Below the pieces are notes generated by a model that saw nothing but the letters and a program-made list of their open reading frames with translations, did not search any database and was not told the origin of the DNA. Made by a program: the position numbers and the translations under genes. 16,570 bases of DNA from an uncultured Eubacteriales bacterium (GTDB lineage Bacteria > Bacillota > Clostridia > Oscillospirales > Oscillospiraceae): positions 1 to 16,570 of the forward strand of contig CAUABY010000020.1 in NCBI GenBank assembly GCA_958427375.1, in the 5' to 3' direction. Of this stretch, positions 1 to 6,205 are shown piece by piece. Position 1 is the first letter of the stretch. Each line of letters starts with the position of its first letter.

Positions 1-53
1 GCATCCGCTTGACGTGCGGGAGGTCACAAGTTCGAGTCTTGTATCGTCCACCA
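1..53 (+). tRNA. tRNA-Val (GAC), 3' part only
   Basis: The window opens inside a tRNA gene. The anticodon arm is visible as CCGC, loop TTGACGT, GCGG, giving anticodon GAC at 11-13, which reads Val codon GUC. A variable loop follows, then a T arm with stem ACAAG/CTTGT and loop TTCGAGT at 31-37. The acceptor 3' strand ATCGTCC, discriminator A and an encoded CCA end at 53. The 5' acceptor strand and D arm lie upstream of the window, so the gene is cut by the window edge and is not a pseudogene on this evidence. Confidence 0.93.
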
Positions 54-56
54 AAT

Positions 57-88
57 AAAAAAGACACGACGCTGGTCGTGTCTTTTTT
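57..88 (+). terminator. Rho-independent terminator of tRNA-Val
   Basis: GACACGAC (63-70) pairs perfectly with GTCGTGTC (75-82) around a GCTG loop. It is flanked by six A upstream and six T downstream, which extend the stem. It starts four bases after the tRNA CCA end. The A and T runs make it plausible in both directions. Confidence 0.93.
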
Positions 89-112
89 ATTTATGTCACT
101 TATAAAAGGAAG

Positions 113-131
113 CCACCGGCTATGCCGGTGG
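113..131. other. Isolated perfect hairpin in the tRNA-to-gene gap
   Basis: CCACCGGC (113-120), a 3-nt loop TAT, and GCCGGTGG (124-131) form a perfect 8-bp GC-rich stem. It has no T run after it and sits between a finished terminator and a new promoter, so it is not an obvious terminator. A second weak stem GGGG/CCCC follows at about 144-160. A subterminal hairpin of a lost IS200/IS605-type element or a small repeat is possible. No transposase is present, so this is only an inference. Confidence 0.6.
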
Positions 132-179
132 TCTTGACTATATGGGGAAAAGTTTGCCCCGCTTAGGGTTTGCCATCCA

Positions 180-208
180 TTGACAAGGCCGAGAGATACT
201 TATATAAT
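180..208 (+). promoter_or_regulatory. Consensus sigma-A promoter for the polysaccharide genes
   Basis: A perfect -35 box TTGACA (180-185) and a perfect -10 box TATAAT (203-208) are separated by 17 bp. Transcription should start near 215, leaving a leader of about 80 nt before the ATG at 295. The leader has a small AGCTG-AAG-CAGCT hairpin (237-249). No other signal is needed for strong constitutive activity. Confidence 0.88.
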
Positions 209-294
209 ATACTATATGTAAAATGGTATAGTAATGAGCTGAAGCAGCTTATTCAGATAAACAGCGTGAAAATGCAGGAGAGGCAGTCGTATAG

Positions 295-1734
295 ATGAGA
301 ATACCGGAGAAGCAAAACGATATACGTTCGCAGGAGCGGTCATTCCATGACGGCTCCGTGCGGCTTGTCAAGGCGCTCGCGGTATTGCTCGCAGTAATCC
401 CGTTCGCGGCCTGCTGGTATGGCTACTACTCCATGCACATCTTTCTTTCGCCTTCCTCAATAAGAAGCGCGGGCATAGTGCTCATGTTTGCTGTGCTCTA
501 TACCTTCTTCGGACAAGCATATGACGCGTTCCAGCTTTCGTTTAAGCGCAGTCTTGGGCTCTTTCTCAGCCAGACATTAGCTGTGCTTTTGGCAGACGGA
601 TTTATGTACATAGTGCTTTGGCTGATGAGCGGTGCTTTCCCGTTTATCCCGCCAGCGCTTGCCGCTTTTGCCGGGCAGCTCGTTCTCAGCGCTTTATGGT
701 GCAAACTTGCAAATGTTTGGTATTTCAACAAATTCGGTGGGGCGAGAATGGGCATAATCTACAATACCCGGCAGGATGTTGAAGAGATGCCTGACCTGAA
801 CTTCTCCGGCTTCGGCGAGCATGGTACAAACAAAAAGTTTGATGTGCAGTTTGCCTGTAGTGCGGATGAGTGCTTTGAGCTCGACATGCACAATTTAGAT
901 GGCCTTGACACGGTTTTTCTCTGCGGTGTCCACAGCCACGAGCGCAACCTGATAATAAAATATTGCGTGGCAAAAAAGATAAGCGTATATCTTATCCCGC
1001 GCATAGGCGATGTCATCATGGGAGGGGCACGGCGCGTACATATGTTCCATCTGCCGGTGATGTGCGTGGACAGCTACAGCCCGCCGATTGAGTATGCTCT
1101 TGCAAAGCGGCTTTTTGATATCGTTGCAAGCATAATCGGCATTGTTCTGACAAGCCCGATTATGCTTGTCGTTGCTGTCGCTGTAAAGGCATGCGACGGC
1201 GGCCCGGTATTCTATAAGCAGGTGCGCCTGACAAAGGACGGCAAGGAATTTAACATGCTTAAATTCCGCAGTATGCGCACCGACGCTGAAAAAGACGGGG
1301 TCGCGCGGCTGTCCACCGGCGTAAATGACAGCCGTATCACGCCGGTAGGCCGCATAATCCGTGCCTGCCGTGTGGACGAGCTGCCGCAGCTTTTCAATAT
1401 CCTGGGCGGCAGTATGAGCGTGGTCGGGCCTCGCCCGGAACGCCCTGAAATTGCCGCACAGTACGAAGAGGAGATGCCGGAGTTTCGTCTGAGGCTGCAA
1501 GCCAAGGCGGGACTGACCGGCTATGCGCAGGTTTATGGGAAGTATAACACCATTCCGTACTATAAGCTCCAGATGGACTTGATGTATATTGCGAACCCCA
1601 GCATTTTGGAGGACTTGAGCATTATATTCGCAACAATCAAGGTGCTGTTTATGAAAGAGAGCACGGAAGGCGTCGCGTCGGGGCAGACAACAGCGGCGGA
1701 TAAAGAAAAGTCTGAGGAAATGAGCCATGTATGA
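295..1734 (+). CDS. Polyprenyl glycosylphosphotransferase (initiating sugar-1-phosphate transferase)
   Basis: This membrane enzyme should move a sugar-1-phosphate from a UDP-sugar onto undecaprenyl phosphate, the first membrane step of capsule, exopolysaccharide or glycan assembly. The 479-residue protein has about four N-terminal membrane segments (roughly 22-42, 56-77, 86-112, 117-137), a soluble middle domain (about 150-260), and a C-terminal bacterial sugar transferase domain from residue 271. That domain starts KRLFDIVAS with a hydrophobic helix (272-297). It carries FYKQVR, LKFRSM, the catalytic Asp-Glu pair in RVDELPQLFN (D361, E362), VGPRPERPE (377-385), and GLTGYAQV. An AGGAGAGG site at 276-283 lies 11 nt before the ATG. 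The long form with four membrane helices resembles WbaP/CpsE rather than short PglC. The sugar specificity cannot be read. It shares a promoter with the dehydratase gene downstream. Confidence 0.93.
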   Translation: MRIPEKQNDIRSQERSFHDGSVRLVKALAVLLAVIPFAACWYGYYSMHIFLSPSSIRSAGIVLMFAVLYTFFGQAYDAFQLSFKRSLGLFLSQTLAVLLADGFMYIVLWLMSGAFPFIPPALAAFAGQLVLSALWCKLANVWYFNKFGGARMGIIYNTRQDVEEMPDLNFSGFGEHGTNKKFDVQFACSADECFELDMHNLDGLDTVFLCGVHSHERNLIIKYCVAKKISVYLIPRIGDVIMGGARRVHMFHLPVMCVDSYSPPIEYALAKRLFDIVASIIGIVLTSPIMLVVAVAVKACDGGPVFYKQVRLTKDGKEFNMLKFRSMRTDAEKDGVARLSTGVNDSRITPVGRIIRACRVDELPQLFNILGGSMSVVGPRPERPEIAAQYEEEMPEFRLRLQAKAGLTGYAQVYGKYNTIPYYKLQMDLMYIANPSILEDLSIIFATIKVLFMKESTEGVASGQTTAADKEKSEEMSHV

Positions 1735-1844
1735 AACTAAGATTAATCTGCCAACTAAAAATATCCGGCGGTGGAAACATCAATCCTCTAAATTTGATAT
1801 ATGTCGACTGTGATTAGTCTATATAGAGAATAGGGAGAAAACAA

Positions 1845-2888
1845 ATGTCTACATTCGACAACGCGACACTTATGATAACCGGGGGGACGGGGTCATTCGG
1901 CTCTACCGTTCTCAAGCATTTTCTGGACTCGGATTTAAAGGAAATCCGCATATTCTCACGCGATGAGAAGAAGCAGGACGATATGCGCCACGAGCTTCAG
2001 GCCAAGCACCCGGAGAACGCCGGGAAGGTCAAGTTCTACATAGGCGATGTGCGCAACCCCCAGTCCATCCGCGACGCTATGCCCGGCGTGGACTACATCT
2101 TCCACGCGGCCGCGCTCAAGCAGGTGCCGTCCTGTGAGTTCTTCCCGATGGAGGCCGTGCGCACCAACATTGAGGGCACGGACAACGTGCTGCATGCCGC
2201 GGTCGAGGCCGGGGTCAAGCGCGTGGTGTGCCTGTCCACTGACAAGGCGGCCTACCCCATCAACGCCATGGGTATCTCTAAGGCAATGATGGAGCACGTC
2301 ATCTACGCAAACGCCCGGATCGCCGCTGAGCGCGGCAACACCGTCATCTGCTGCACGCGCTATGGCAACGTTATGTGCAGCCGCGGCAGCGTTATCCCGC
2401 TTTTCATAGACCAAATCAAGGCCGGAAACCCCATAACGATAACCGACCCGAACATGACCCGCTTCCTTATGAACCTTGACGAGGCGGTCGATCTCGTGCT
2501 GTTCGCTTTTAAGAACGCGAACCCAGGCGACCTCTTCATCCAAAAGGCCGATGCGTCCACCATCGGCGACCTTGCCAAGGCAGTGCAGCGTCTTTTCGGC
2601 GACACCGGCACGAACATAATCGGCACACGCCACGGCGAGAAGCTGTACGAGACGCTGATGACCTGCGAAGAACGCCTGCGCAGTGAGGACATGGGCAACT
2701 ATTTCCGCGTCGCCGCCGACAACCGCGACCTCAACTATGACAAGTTTGTGGCGCGCGGCGAGGTACACACGATGGCGGAGGAGAGCTACACCAGCCATAA
2801 CACCACGAGGCTTGACGTCGACGGCACTGTGAAAAAGATACTGACGACGGACTATGTCCGCGATGCGCTCGCGGCGATGGGGAAATAA
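1845..2888 (+). CDS. capE: UDP-N-acetylglucosamine 4,6-dehydratase, CapE-like
   Basis: This is a cytosolic NAD(P)-dependent extended short-chain dehydrogenase of 347 residues, the usual CapE/WbjB length. Family members convert UDP-GlcNAc to a 4-keto-6-deoxy sugar with C5 inversion, on the way to UDP-N-acetyl-L-fucosamine-type sugars. Visible motifs are the nucleotide-binding GGTGSFGS (13-20), STDKAA (131-136), and AMGISK, where M142 replaces the usual catalytic Tyr and K146 is kept. This Met is typical of the CapE group and separates it from PseB/FlaA1, which keep Tyr. The C-terminal part, with RHGEKLYETL (262-271) and DNRDLNYDK (292-300), also fits CapE. An AGGGAGAA site precedes the ATG. 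The 110-bp gap after the transferase gene has no terminator, so co-transcription is likely. The later capF/capG-type genes are not in this window. Confidence 0.9.
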   Translation: MSTFDNATLMITGGTGSFGSTVLKHFLDSDLKEIRIFSRDEKKQDDMRHELQAKHPENAGKVKFYIGDVRNPQSIRDAMPGVDYIFHAAALKQVPSCEFFPMEAVRTNIEGTDNVLHAAVEAGVKRVVCLSTDKAAYPINAMGISKAMMEHVIYANARIAAERGNTVICCTRYGNVMCSRGSVIPLFIDQIKAGNPITITDPNMTRFLMNLDEAVDLVLFAFKNANPGDLFIQKADASTIGDLAKAVQRLFGDTGTNIIGTRHGEKLYETLMTCEERLRSEDMGNYFRVAADNRDLNYDKFVARGEVHTMAEESYTSHNTTRLDVDGTVKKILTTDYVRDALAAMGK

Positions 2889-2939
2889 ACGACCACCGCG
2901 CATATTTTTCAATACGCACACAGAATATTTACTAAAACT

Positions 2940-2969
2940 TTGCAATTGCTGTGTTGTAGGGAGTAAAAT
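2940..2969 (+). promoter_or_regulatory. Possible promoter of the AI-2E family gene
   Basis: TTGCAA (2940-2945) and TAAAAT (2964-2969) are 18 bp apart, in the 114-bp gap before the TTG start at 3003. The match is moderate. No terminator is seen after the dehydratase gene, so read-through may also supply this gene. Confidence 0.45.
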
Positions 2970-3002
2970 TATAACAAGCTGTGCTGAAAAGGAGCTGGGT
3001 GT

Positions 3003-4208
3003 TTGGAACTTAACAAGAAAAATATGAGAAAGCTTGCGCTGCTTGTCGCGTTTGGCATACTGCTGTACTGGGGGTTGCAAAACGCGCGGCTTGTGGGGCA
3101 GCTGCTGCGCGGTCTTTTAAAGCTGTTGTCGCCGTTTATCCTCGGCCTGTGTACAGCCTTTGTGGCAAATCTTGTCCTGCGCCCAATCGAGCGCGGCTGG
3201 ACGAAGCTCTGGCGCAAGTCCAAAAGCGCTCTGCCGGAAAAGCTCAAGCGTCCGGTGTGCCTTGTACTGAGCTTTTTGCTGCTGTTCGGCGCTGTGATCG
3301 CACTGATTTTTATAATCATTCCGCAGCTTTCCGGAACCTTTTCCGCCCTGTATGAGAAATTGCCCGACGCAATCGGCAAGATGGAGCAGTGGTGGACTGA
3401 GACAGCGGTTTTCCTCGGCGCGCACAATATTGTACTGCCGGAGCTGAACATTGACCTTGAAAGCGCGATAAAGGCCGCAAGCGACTTTCTGAGTGAGCGC
3501 GGCTCCATCATCTTCGGCAAGACGATGGATATAACGCGTTCAATCGCCTCGACTATCGTGAACTTCGTGCTGGGCATATTCTTCTCACTGTATGTGCTGG
3601 CGCAGAAGGAGAAGCTCGGCAGAAACTCCGCGCGCTTAATCCACGCCTTCTTCGGCGAAAAGGCCGCGGGGCACATACTTGACTTTTTGTCGCTCGTGAG
3701 CGGCACGTTCTCCCGCTTCGTCAGCGGACAGGTGACGGAGGCTTTCATCCTCGGCTCACTGTGCTTTGTTGGCATGTCCATACTCCGTCTGCCGTATGCG
3801 CTGGTGACCTCTGTCGTCATCTGCTTCACGGCGCTCATCCCAATCCTCGGCGCGTGGATAGGCGCGATTTTCGGCGCGTTCCTCATTGTCTTTGAAAGCC
3901 CGATAAAGGCGCTGACTTTCCTCGTGTTCCTTGTCATTTTGCAGCAGGTGGAGGGTAATTTCGTTTACCCGAAGGTCGTCGGCAAATCCGTCGGCCTGCC
4001 AAGCCTGTGGGTACTGGTGGCGGTCACGGTAGGCGGTACGGCGTTCGGCATAATGGGCATGCTCTTTGCCGTGCCAATCTTCTCGGTGATCTATACCCTG
4101 CTGGGTACATTCGTGCAGGGGAGAGAGGCGGCCAAGGCGGCGGCCGTACCCGCACCCGCGCCGGTATCCGCCGAGCCCGCGGCAGAGGAACAAAAACCGG
4201 ATACATGA
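3003..4208 (+). CDS. AI-2E family membrane transporter
   Basis: This 401-residue polytopic protein fits the AI-2E (YdiK/TqsA/PerM-like) family. Members move diverse small solutes or act as Na+(Li+)/H+ antiporters, and only some export autoinducer-2, so the substrate is not predicted here. Hydrophobic segments lie near 9-27, 35-58, 83-107, 184-204, 245-295, 303-318 and 335-368, with a soluble helical stretch around 110-180. The C-terminal core has the family-typical LIPILGAWIG (279-288), QQVEGNFVYPKVVGKSVGL (314-332) and MGMLFAVPIFSVIY (351-364). Residues 374-401 are an Ala/Pro/Glu-rich tail. The start is TTG, chosen because AAAAGGAG ends 8 nt upstream and the next residues MELNKKNMRK form a normal cytosolic N-terminus. 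It is followed by its own terminator. Confidence 0.9.
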   Translation: MELNKKNMRKLALLVAFGILLYWGLQNARLVGQLLRGLLKLLSPFILGLCTAFVANLVLRPIERGWTKLWRKSKSALPEKLKRPVCLVLSFLLLFGAVIALIFIIIPQLSGTFSALYEKLPDAIGKMEQWWTETAVFLGAHNIVLPELNIDLESAIKAASDFLSERGSIIFGKTMDITRSIASTIVNFVLGIFFSLYVLAQKEKLGRNSARLIHAFFGEKAAGHILDFLSLVSGTFSRFVSGQVTEAFILGSLCFVGMSILRLPYALVTSVVICFTALIPILGAWIGAIFGAFLIVFESPIKALTFLVFLVILQQVEGNFVYPKVVGKSVGLPSLWVLVAVTVGGTAFGIMGMLFAVPIFSVIYTLLGTFVQGREAAKAAAVPAPAPVSAEPAAEEQKPDT

Positions 4209-4216
4209 AAATAAAT

Positions 4217-4251
4217 GCAGACACTCATAAAATATGGGTGTCTGCGTTTTT
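4217..4251 (+). terminator. Rho-independent terminator after the AI-2E gene
   Basis: GCAGACACTCAT (4217-4228) pairs with ATGGGTGTCTGC (4234-4245), with one G-T wobble, around an AAAAT loop, followed by GTTTTT. It begins 9 bp after the stop codon. It lies between two convergent genes, and the reverse direction also has a T-rich tail (ATTTATTTTC), so it may serve both. Confidence 0.9.
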
Positions 4252-4271
4252 CGCGGTCATACGGCCGCCAT

Positions 4272-4592
4272 TCAGCCCTTATACTTCTCCTCATCGTCGG
4301 TCCAGCCGCGGTCGAGCAGCCAGTAGACCTCGCCGCCATTGTCCGGCTCCTGAAGCCACTCGTCGGGGTCCTGCGTGGCCACGGCCATCTTGCGCCGCGT
4401 CTCGAACTTTCGCAAATCCGTGATGTCAAACTCAAGCCCGATATCGCGCGCTATGGGCAAAAGCACGTTTTTTACCACGCTCTCGCGTATCTCAAGCGAG
4501 CCGGGATAGTTCGCCTCCGCCTCCGCGACGCGCGCCCGCAGGCTCTCATCCTTTTCGTACAGCTCAAAAAACTTTATTACATTTTCATTCAT
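4272..4592 (-). CDS. Small Nif11-like domain protein, function unknown
   Basis: This is a 106-residue acidic soluble protein. The first 65 residues look like a Nif11-type helical domain: VIKFFELYEKDESLRARVAEA, then a helix ending in ARDIGLEFDITDLRKFE, the typical close with a gly-leu-x-phe turn and a final short helix. Nif11 domains often act as leaders of modified peptides. Here the tail (70-106) has no Cys and no processing site directly before a core; only one internal Gly-Gly (86-87) is seen. No modifying enzyme lies nearby, so a precursor role is unsupported. The tail contains VYWLLDRGWTDDEEKYKG. On the minus strand GGAG (4604-4601) lies 8 nt before the ATG, supporting this start. It is monocistronic and convergent with the AI-2E gene. 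The family call is from pattern only. Confidence 0.75.
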   Translation of the reverse strand: MNENVIKFFELYEKDESLRARVAEAEANYPGSLEIRESVVKNVLLPIARDIGLEFDITDLRKFETRRKMAVATQDPDEWLQEPDNGGEVYWLLDRGWTDDEEKYKG

Positions 4593-4633
4593 GGCCTTTT
4601 CTCCGATAAAAATTTTTACATAATTATATATAA

Positions 4634-4663
4634 ATTATACTACAAGCCCCGCGCCCGCCGCAA
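4634..4663 (-). promoter_or_regulatory. Promoter of the Nif11-like gene
   Basis: On the minus strand TTGCGG (4663-4658) and a perfect TATAAT (4639-4634) are 18 bp apart. Transcription would start near 4627, giving a leader of about 35 nt. The surrounding sequence is AT-rich. Confidence 0.6.
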
Positions 4664-4735
4664 TATATAATCGGCGAAAAAAGTAATAACAAAAGTGGAA
4701 GAAAATATAGGCGCGGCATGGGAGAAGCAGTGCTT

Positions 4736-4906
4736 TTGTGCATAAAATTTCACAATGAACGCCGCAAAATCAAGGCCCTCAACATGATTTTACCCTGTTG
4801 ACAGAGATGAAGTTATGTGCTATATTTCCAATGAAAGCCCAAATTCGCACAATTACTCTGAGATTTGCACAATTTCTGCGCCTAAAATTTGTGAGTATTT
4901 CACAAA
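4736..4906. promoter_or_regulatory. Cluster of CACAA/TTGTG half-sites around the transporter promoter
   Basis: Six copies occur in 170 bp: TTGTG 4736-4740, CACAA 4751-4755, CACAA 4848-4852, CACAA 4868-4872, TTGTG 4889-4893, CACAA 4901-4905. The first two form a dyad with a 10-bp gap, upstream of the -35 box. The next two sit in a 20-bp near-direct repeat (4841-4860 and 4861-4880, 15 of 20 identical). The last two form the dyad TTTGTGA-GTATT-TCACAAA (4888-4906). Sites on both sides of the promoter fit a looping or cooperative regulator. No regulator gene is in the window. Confidence 0.5.
4798..4826 (+). promoter_or_regulatory. Promoter of the sugar transporter and catabolic operon
   Basis: A perfect TTGACA (4798-4803) and TATATT (4821-4826) are separated by 17 bp. 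Transcription would start near 4833, leaving a leader of about 200 nt before the receptor gene. An inverted repeat AAAATCA-N12-TGATTTT (4766-4791) lies just upstream of the -35 box. Confidence 0.82.
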
Positions 4907-5033
4907 AAATCCGATGGATTTTAAAGAGCTGGCTCAGTGCCGCCTGAACCGCAATAAAACTATGCGGCGCTGTATTATGTGGAATTCTTAGGCTCTGCCT
5001 TAGAAGATAAAAAACATTTACAATGGAGGAAAA
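4833..5033 (+). other. Long 5' leader with alternative hairpins
   Basis: The non-coding leader holds the TTTGTGA/TCACAAA dyad (4888-4906) and AAAATCC-GAT-GGATTTT (4906-4922). It also holds a 9-bp stem CAGTGCCGC (4935-4943) with GCGGCGCTG (4964-4972, one G-U). A second possible stem, CCGCA (4949-4953) with TGCGG (4963-4967), would compete for the same 3' bases. A weak TTCT-AGGC/GCCT-AGAA stem lies close to the start codon region. I recognise no known riboswitch class. The ribosome site GGAGG (5025-5029) is left free. Confidence 0.4.
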
Positions 5034-6056
5034 ATGATGAAAAAACTTTTGGCAATGATGCTCGCACTGTGCATGGTTTTCGCACTTTGCGCATGCGGCT
5101 CGTCCTCTGCTCCGGCAGCCACTGAGGCTCCCGCGGCAGAAGCCCCGGCTGAGGCACCGGCAGAAGCTCCCGCAGATGCCGCCGCCCCTGAAATCAAGGT
5201 CGGTATCGCGGCTCCTGCTGTTACCCACGGCTGGGTTGCAGGCTGCGCATACTACGCAGAGAAGTACTGCGTTGACAATGGCCTGGAGTACAAGGTCACC
5301 ACTTCCAAGGACGCTGCTGAGATGACCACCGCTCTTGATGACCTGGTGGCATGGGGCGCAACCGTTATCGTTTCCTGGCCCCAGTGGACCGGTATGGAGA
5401 CCGCTCTTCAGGCAGTTATTGACGCAGGCATCCCCGTTGTCAACTTTGACGTTGACGTCGCTTGCGAGGGCATCTACAAGGTCACCGGCGACAACTACGA
5501 CATGGGCTACCAGTCCGCTAAGTACATAACCGAGAAGGTCGGCGACGCTGCCAACATTCTTGTTATGGACGTTCCCTCCTCCGGCTCCGTCTGCGAGCTG
5601 CGTAAGGAAGGCTTCTACGCTTACCTCGATGAGGTCGGCTACGACAAGAGCAACATCGTTGAGATGCAGCTTCCCAGCTTCGCCCGCGCTGACGGCGTGA
5701 CCGCTATGGCTGACGCTCTGGAGGCTCACCCCCAGATTGATGCTGTGTTCTCCATGGACGATGAGACCTCCATGGGCTGCATCCAGTCCATCACCGAGGC
5801 TGGCCGCACTGACATCAAGGCCATGACCGGTGGCGGCGGCTGCCAGGAGTACTTCAAGATGATCGCTGATGAGCAGTATGCTGACCTGGGCCTTGCTTCC
5901 GCCCTGTACAGCCCTGCTATGACTCAGGACGCCATCAAGACCGCTATCACCCTGCTTGAGGGCGGCACCGCTGAGCCGGTTATCATCATCCCCACCACCA
6001 TCGTCTCCGCTGACAACGTTGCAGACTACCTCGACCCGGAGAACACCGTTTACTAA
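5034..6056 (+). CDS. Sugar ABC transporter substrate-binding lipoprotein
   Basis: This is the extracellular receptor of a CUT2-type (ribose/inositol-like) importer, 340 residues. The signal peptide MMKKLLAMMLALCMVFALCAC ends in a lipobox with Cys21 as the lipidated residue. An Ala/Pro/Glu linker (26-52) follows, then a periplasmic-binding-protein type I fold from about 54. Motifs include KVGIAAP (55-61), ATVIVSWPQW (109-118), the hinge-side GSVCELRKEGF (184-194, R190 matching the RbsB ligand Arg position), and VFSMDDETSMGCIQSI (238-253). The ligand is not readable. Six Cys remain in the mature domain (71, 79, 144, 187, 249, 270). GGAGG at 5025-5029 is 4 nt from the first ATG and 7 nt from the second ATG at 5037, so the real start may be 5037. 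Codon choice is more optimised than in neighbours (ATA is almost absent), which fits high expression. Confidence 0.93.
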   Translation: MMKKLLAMMLALCMVFALCACGSSSAPAATEAPAAEAPAEAPAEAPADAAAPEIKVGIAAPAVTHGWVAGCAYYAEKYCVDNGLEYKVTTSKDAAEMTTALDDLVAWGATVIVSWPQWTGMETALQAVIDAGIPVVNFDVDVACEGIYKVTGDNYDMGYQSAKYITEKVGDAANILVMDVPSSGSVCELRKEGFYAYLDEVGYDKSNIVEMQLPSFARADGVTAMADALEAHPQIDAVFSMDDETSMGCIQSITEAGRTDIKAMTGGGGCQEYFKMIADEQYADLGLASALYSPAMTQDAIKTAITLLEGGTAEPVIIIPTTIVSADNVADYLDPENTVY

Positions 6057-6080
6057 TTAAAACAAGCATTAGCTATCCAC

Positions 6081-6111
6081 GGGGCTATGGCTTTATAGCC
6101 ATAGCCCCTTT
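6081..6111 (+). terminator. Partial terminator or mRNA-stabilising hairpin after the receptor gene
   Basis: GGGGCTATGGCT (6081-6092) and AGCCATAGCCCC (6097-6108) form a perfect 12-bp stem with a TTAT loop, followed by only three T. A strong stem with a short T run is typical after receptor genes. It protects the upstream mRNA or lowers expression of the ATPase and permease genes. Confidence 0.75.
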
Positions 6112-6115
6112 CAAA

Positions 6116-6174
6116 TATTCTGTGCGGAGGCGGCGTCAGAGCGCCGCAGGCTGACGACAGCTCCGTGCAGAATA
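6116..6174 (+). other. Large nested stem-loop between receptor and ATPase genes
   Basis: An outer 14-bp stem pairs 6116-6129 (TATTCTGTGCGGAG) with 6161-6174 (CTCCGTGCAGAATA), with two G-U wobbles. Inside, GCGGCG (6130-6135) pairs with CGCCGC (6142-6147). An alternative inner stem, CGTCAG (6134-6139) with CTGACG (6151-6156), excludes the first. No T run follows directly. It lies about 30 nt before the TTG start of the ATPase gene. Its role is unknown. Confidence 0.55.
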
Positions 6175-6205
6175 CTGTACATTTTATTTTATTGGATGTG
6201 ATAAT

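Noticed and set aside
895..1728. Long minus-strand frame opposite the glycosylphosphotransferase
   Set aside because: The opposite strand encodes a complete enzyme with catalytic motifs; this frame shows none.
1793..1826. Promoter TTGATA...TATATA before the dehydratase gene
   Set aside because: The spacing is about 20 bp and the boxes are weak; co-transcription from the promoter at 180-208 is simpler.
3003..4208. Assigning the AI-2E family protein as an autoinducer-2 exporter
   Set aside because: The family name covers many substrates, and no luxS, lsr or quorum-sensing gene is present.
4215..4670. Plus-strand frame opposite the Nif11-like gene
   Set aside because: It starts inside a terminator, has no ribosome site, and is antisense to a gene with a good start, ribosome site and promoter.
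4841..4880. CRISPR-like repeat from the 20-bp direct repeat
   Set aside because: The two copies are directly adjacent without a spacer, only 15 of 20 bases match, and no cas gene is present; operator sites fit better.
4779..5729. Long minus-strand frame opposite the receptor gene
   Set aside because: It is a mirror of the GC-biased codons of the receptor gene, with a low-complexity Gly/Ser/Arg product and no family motif.
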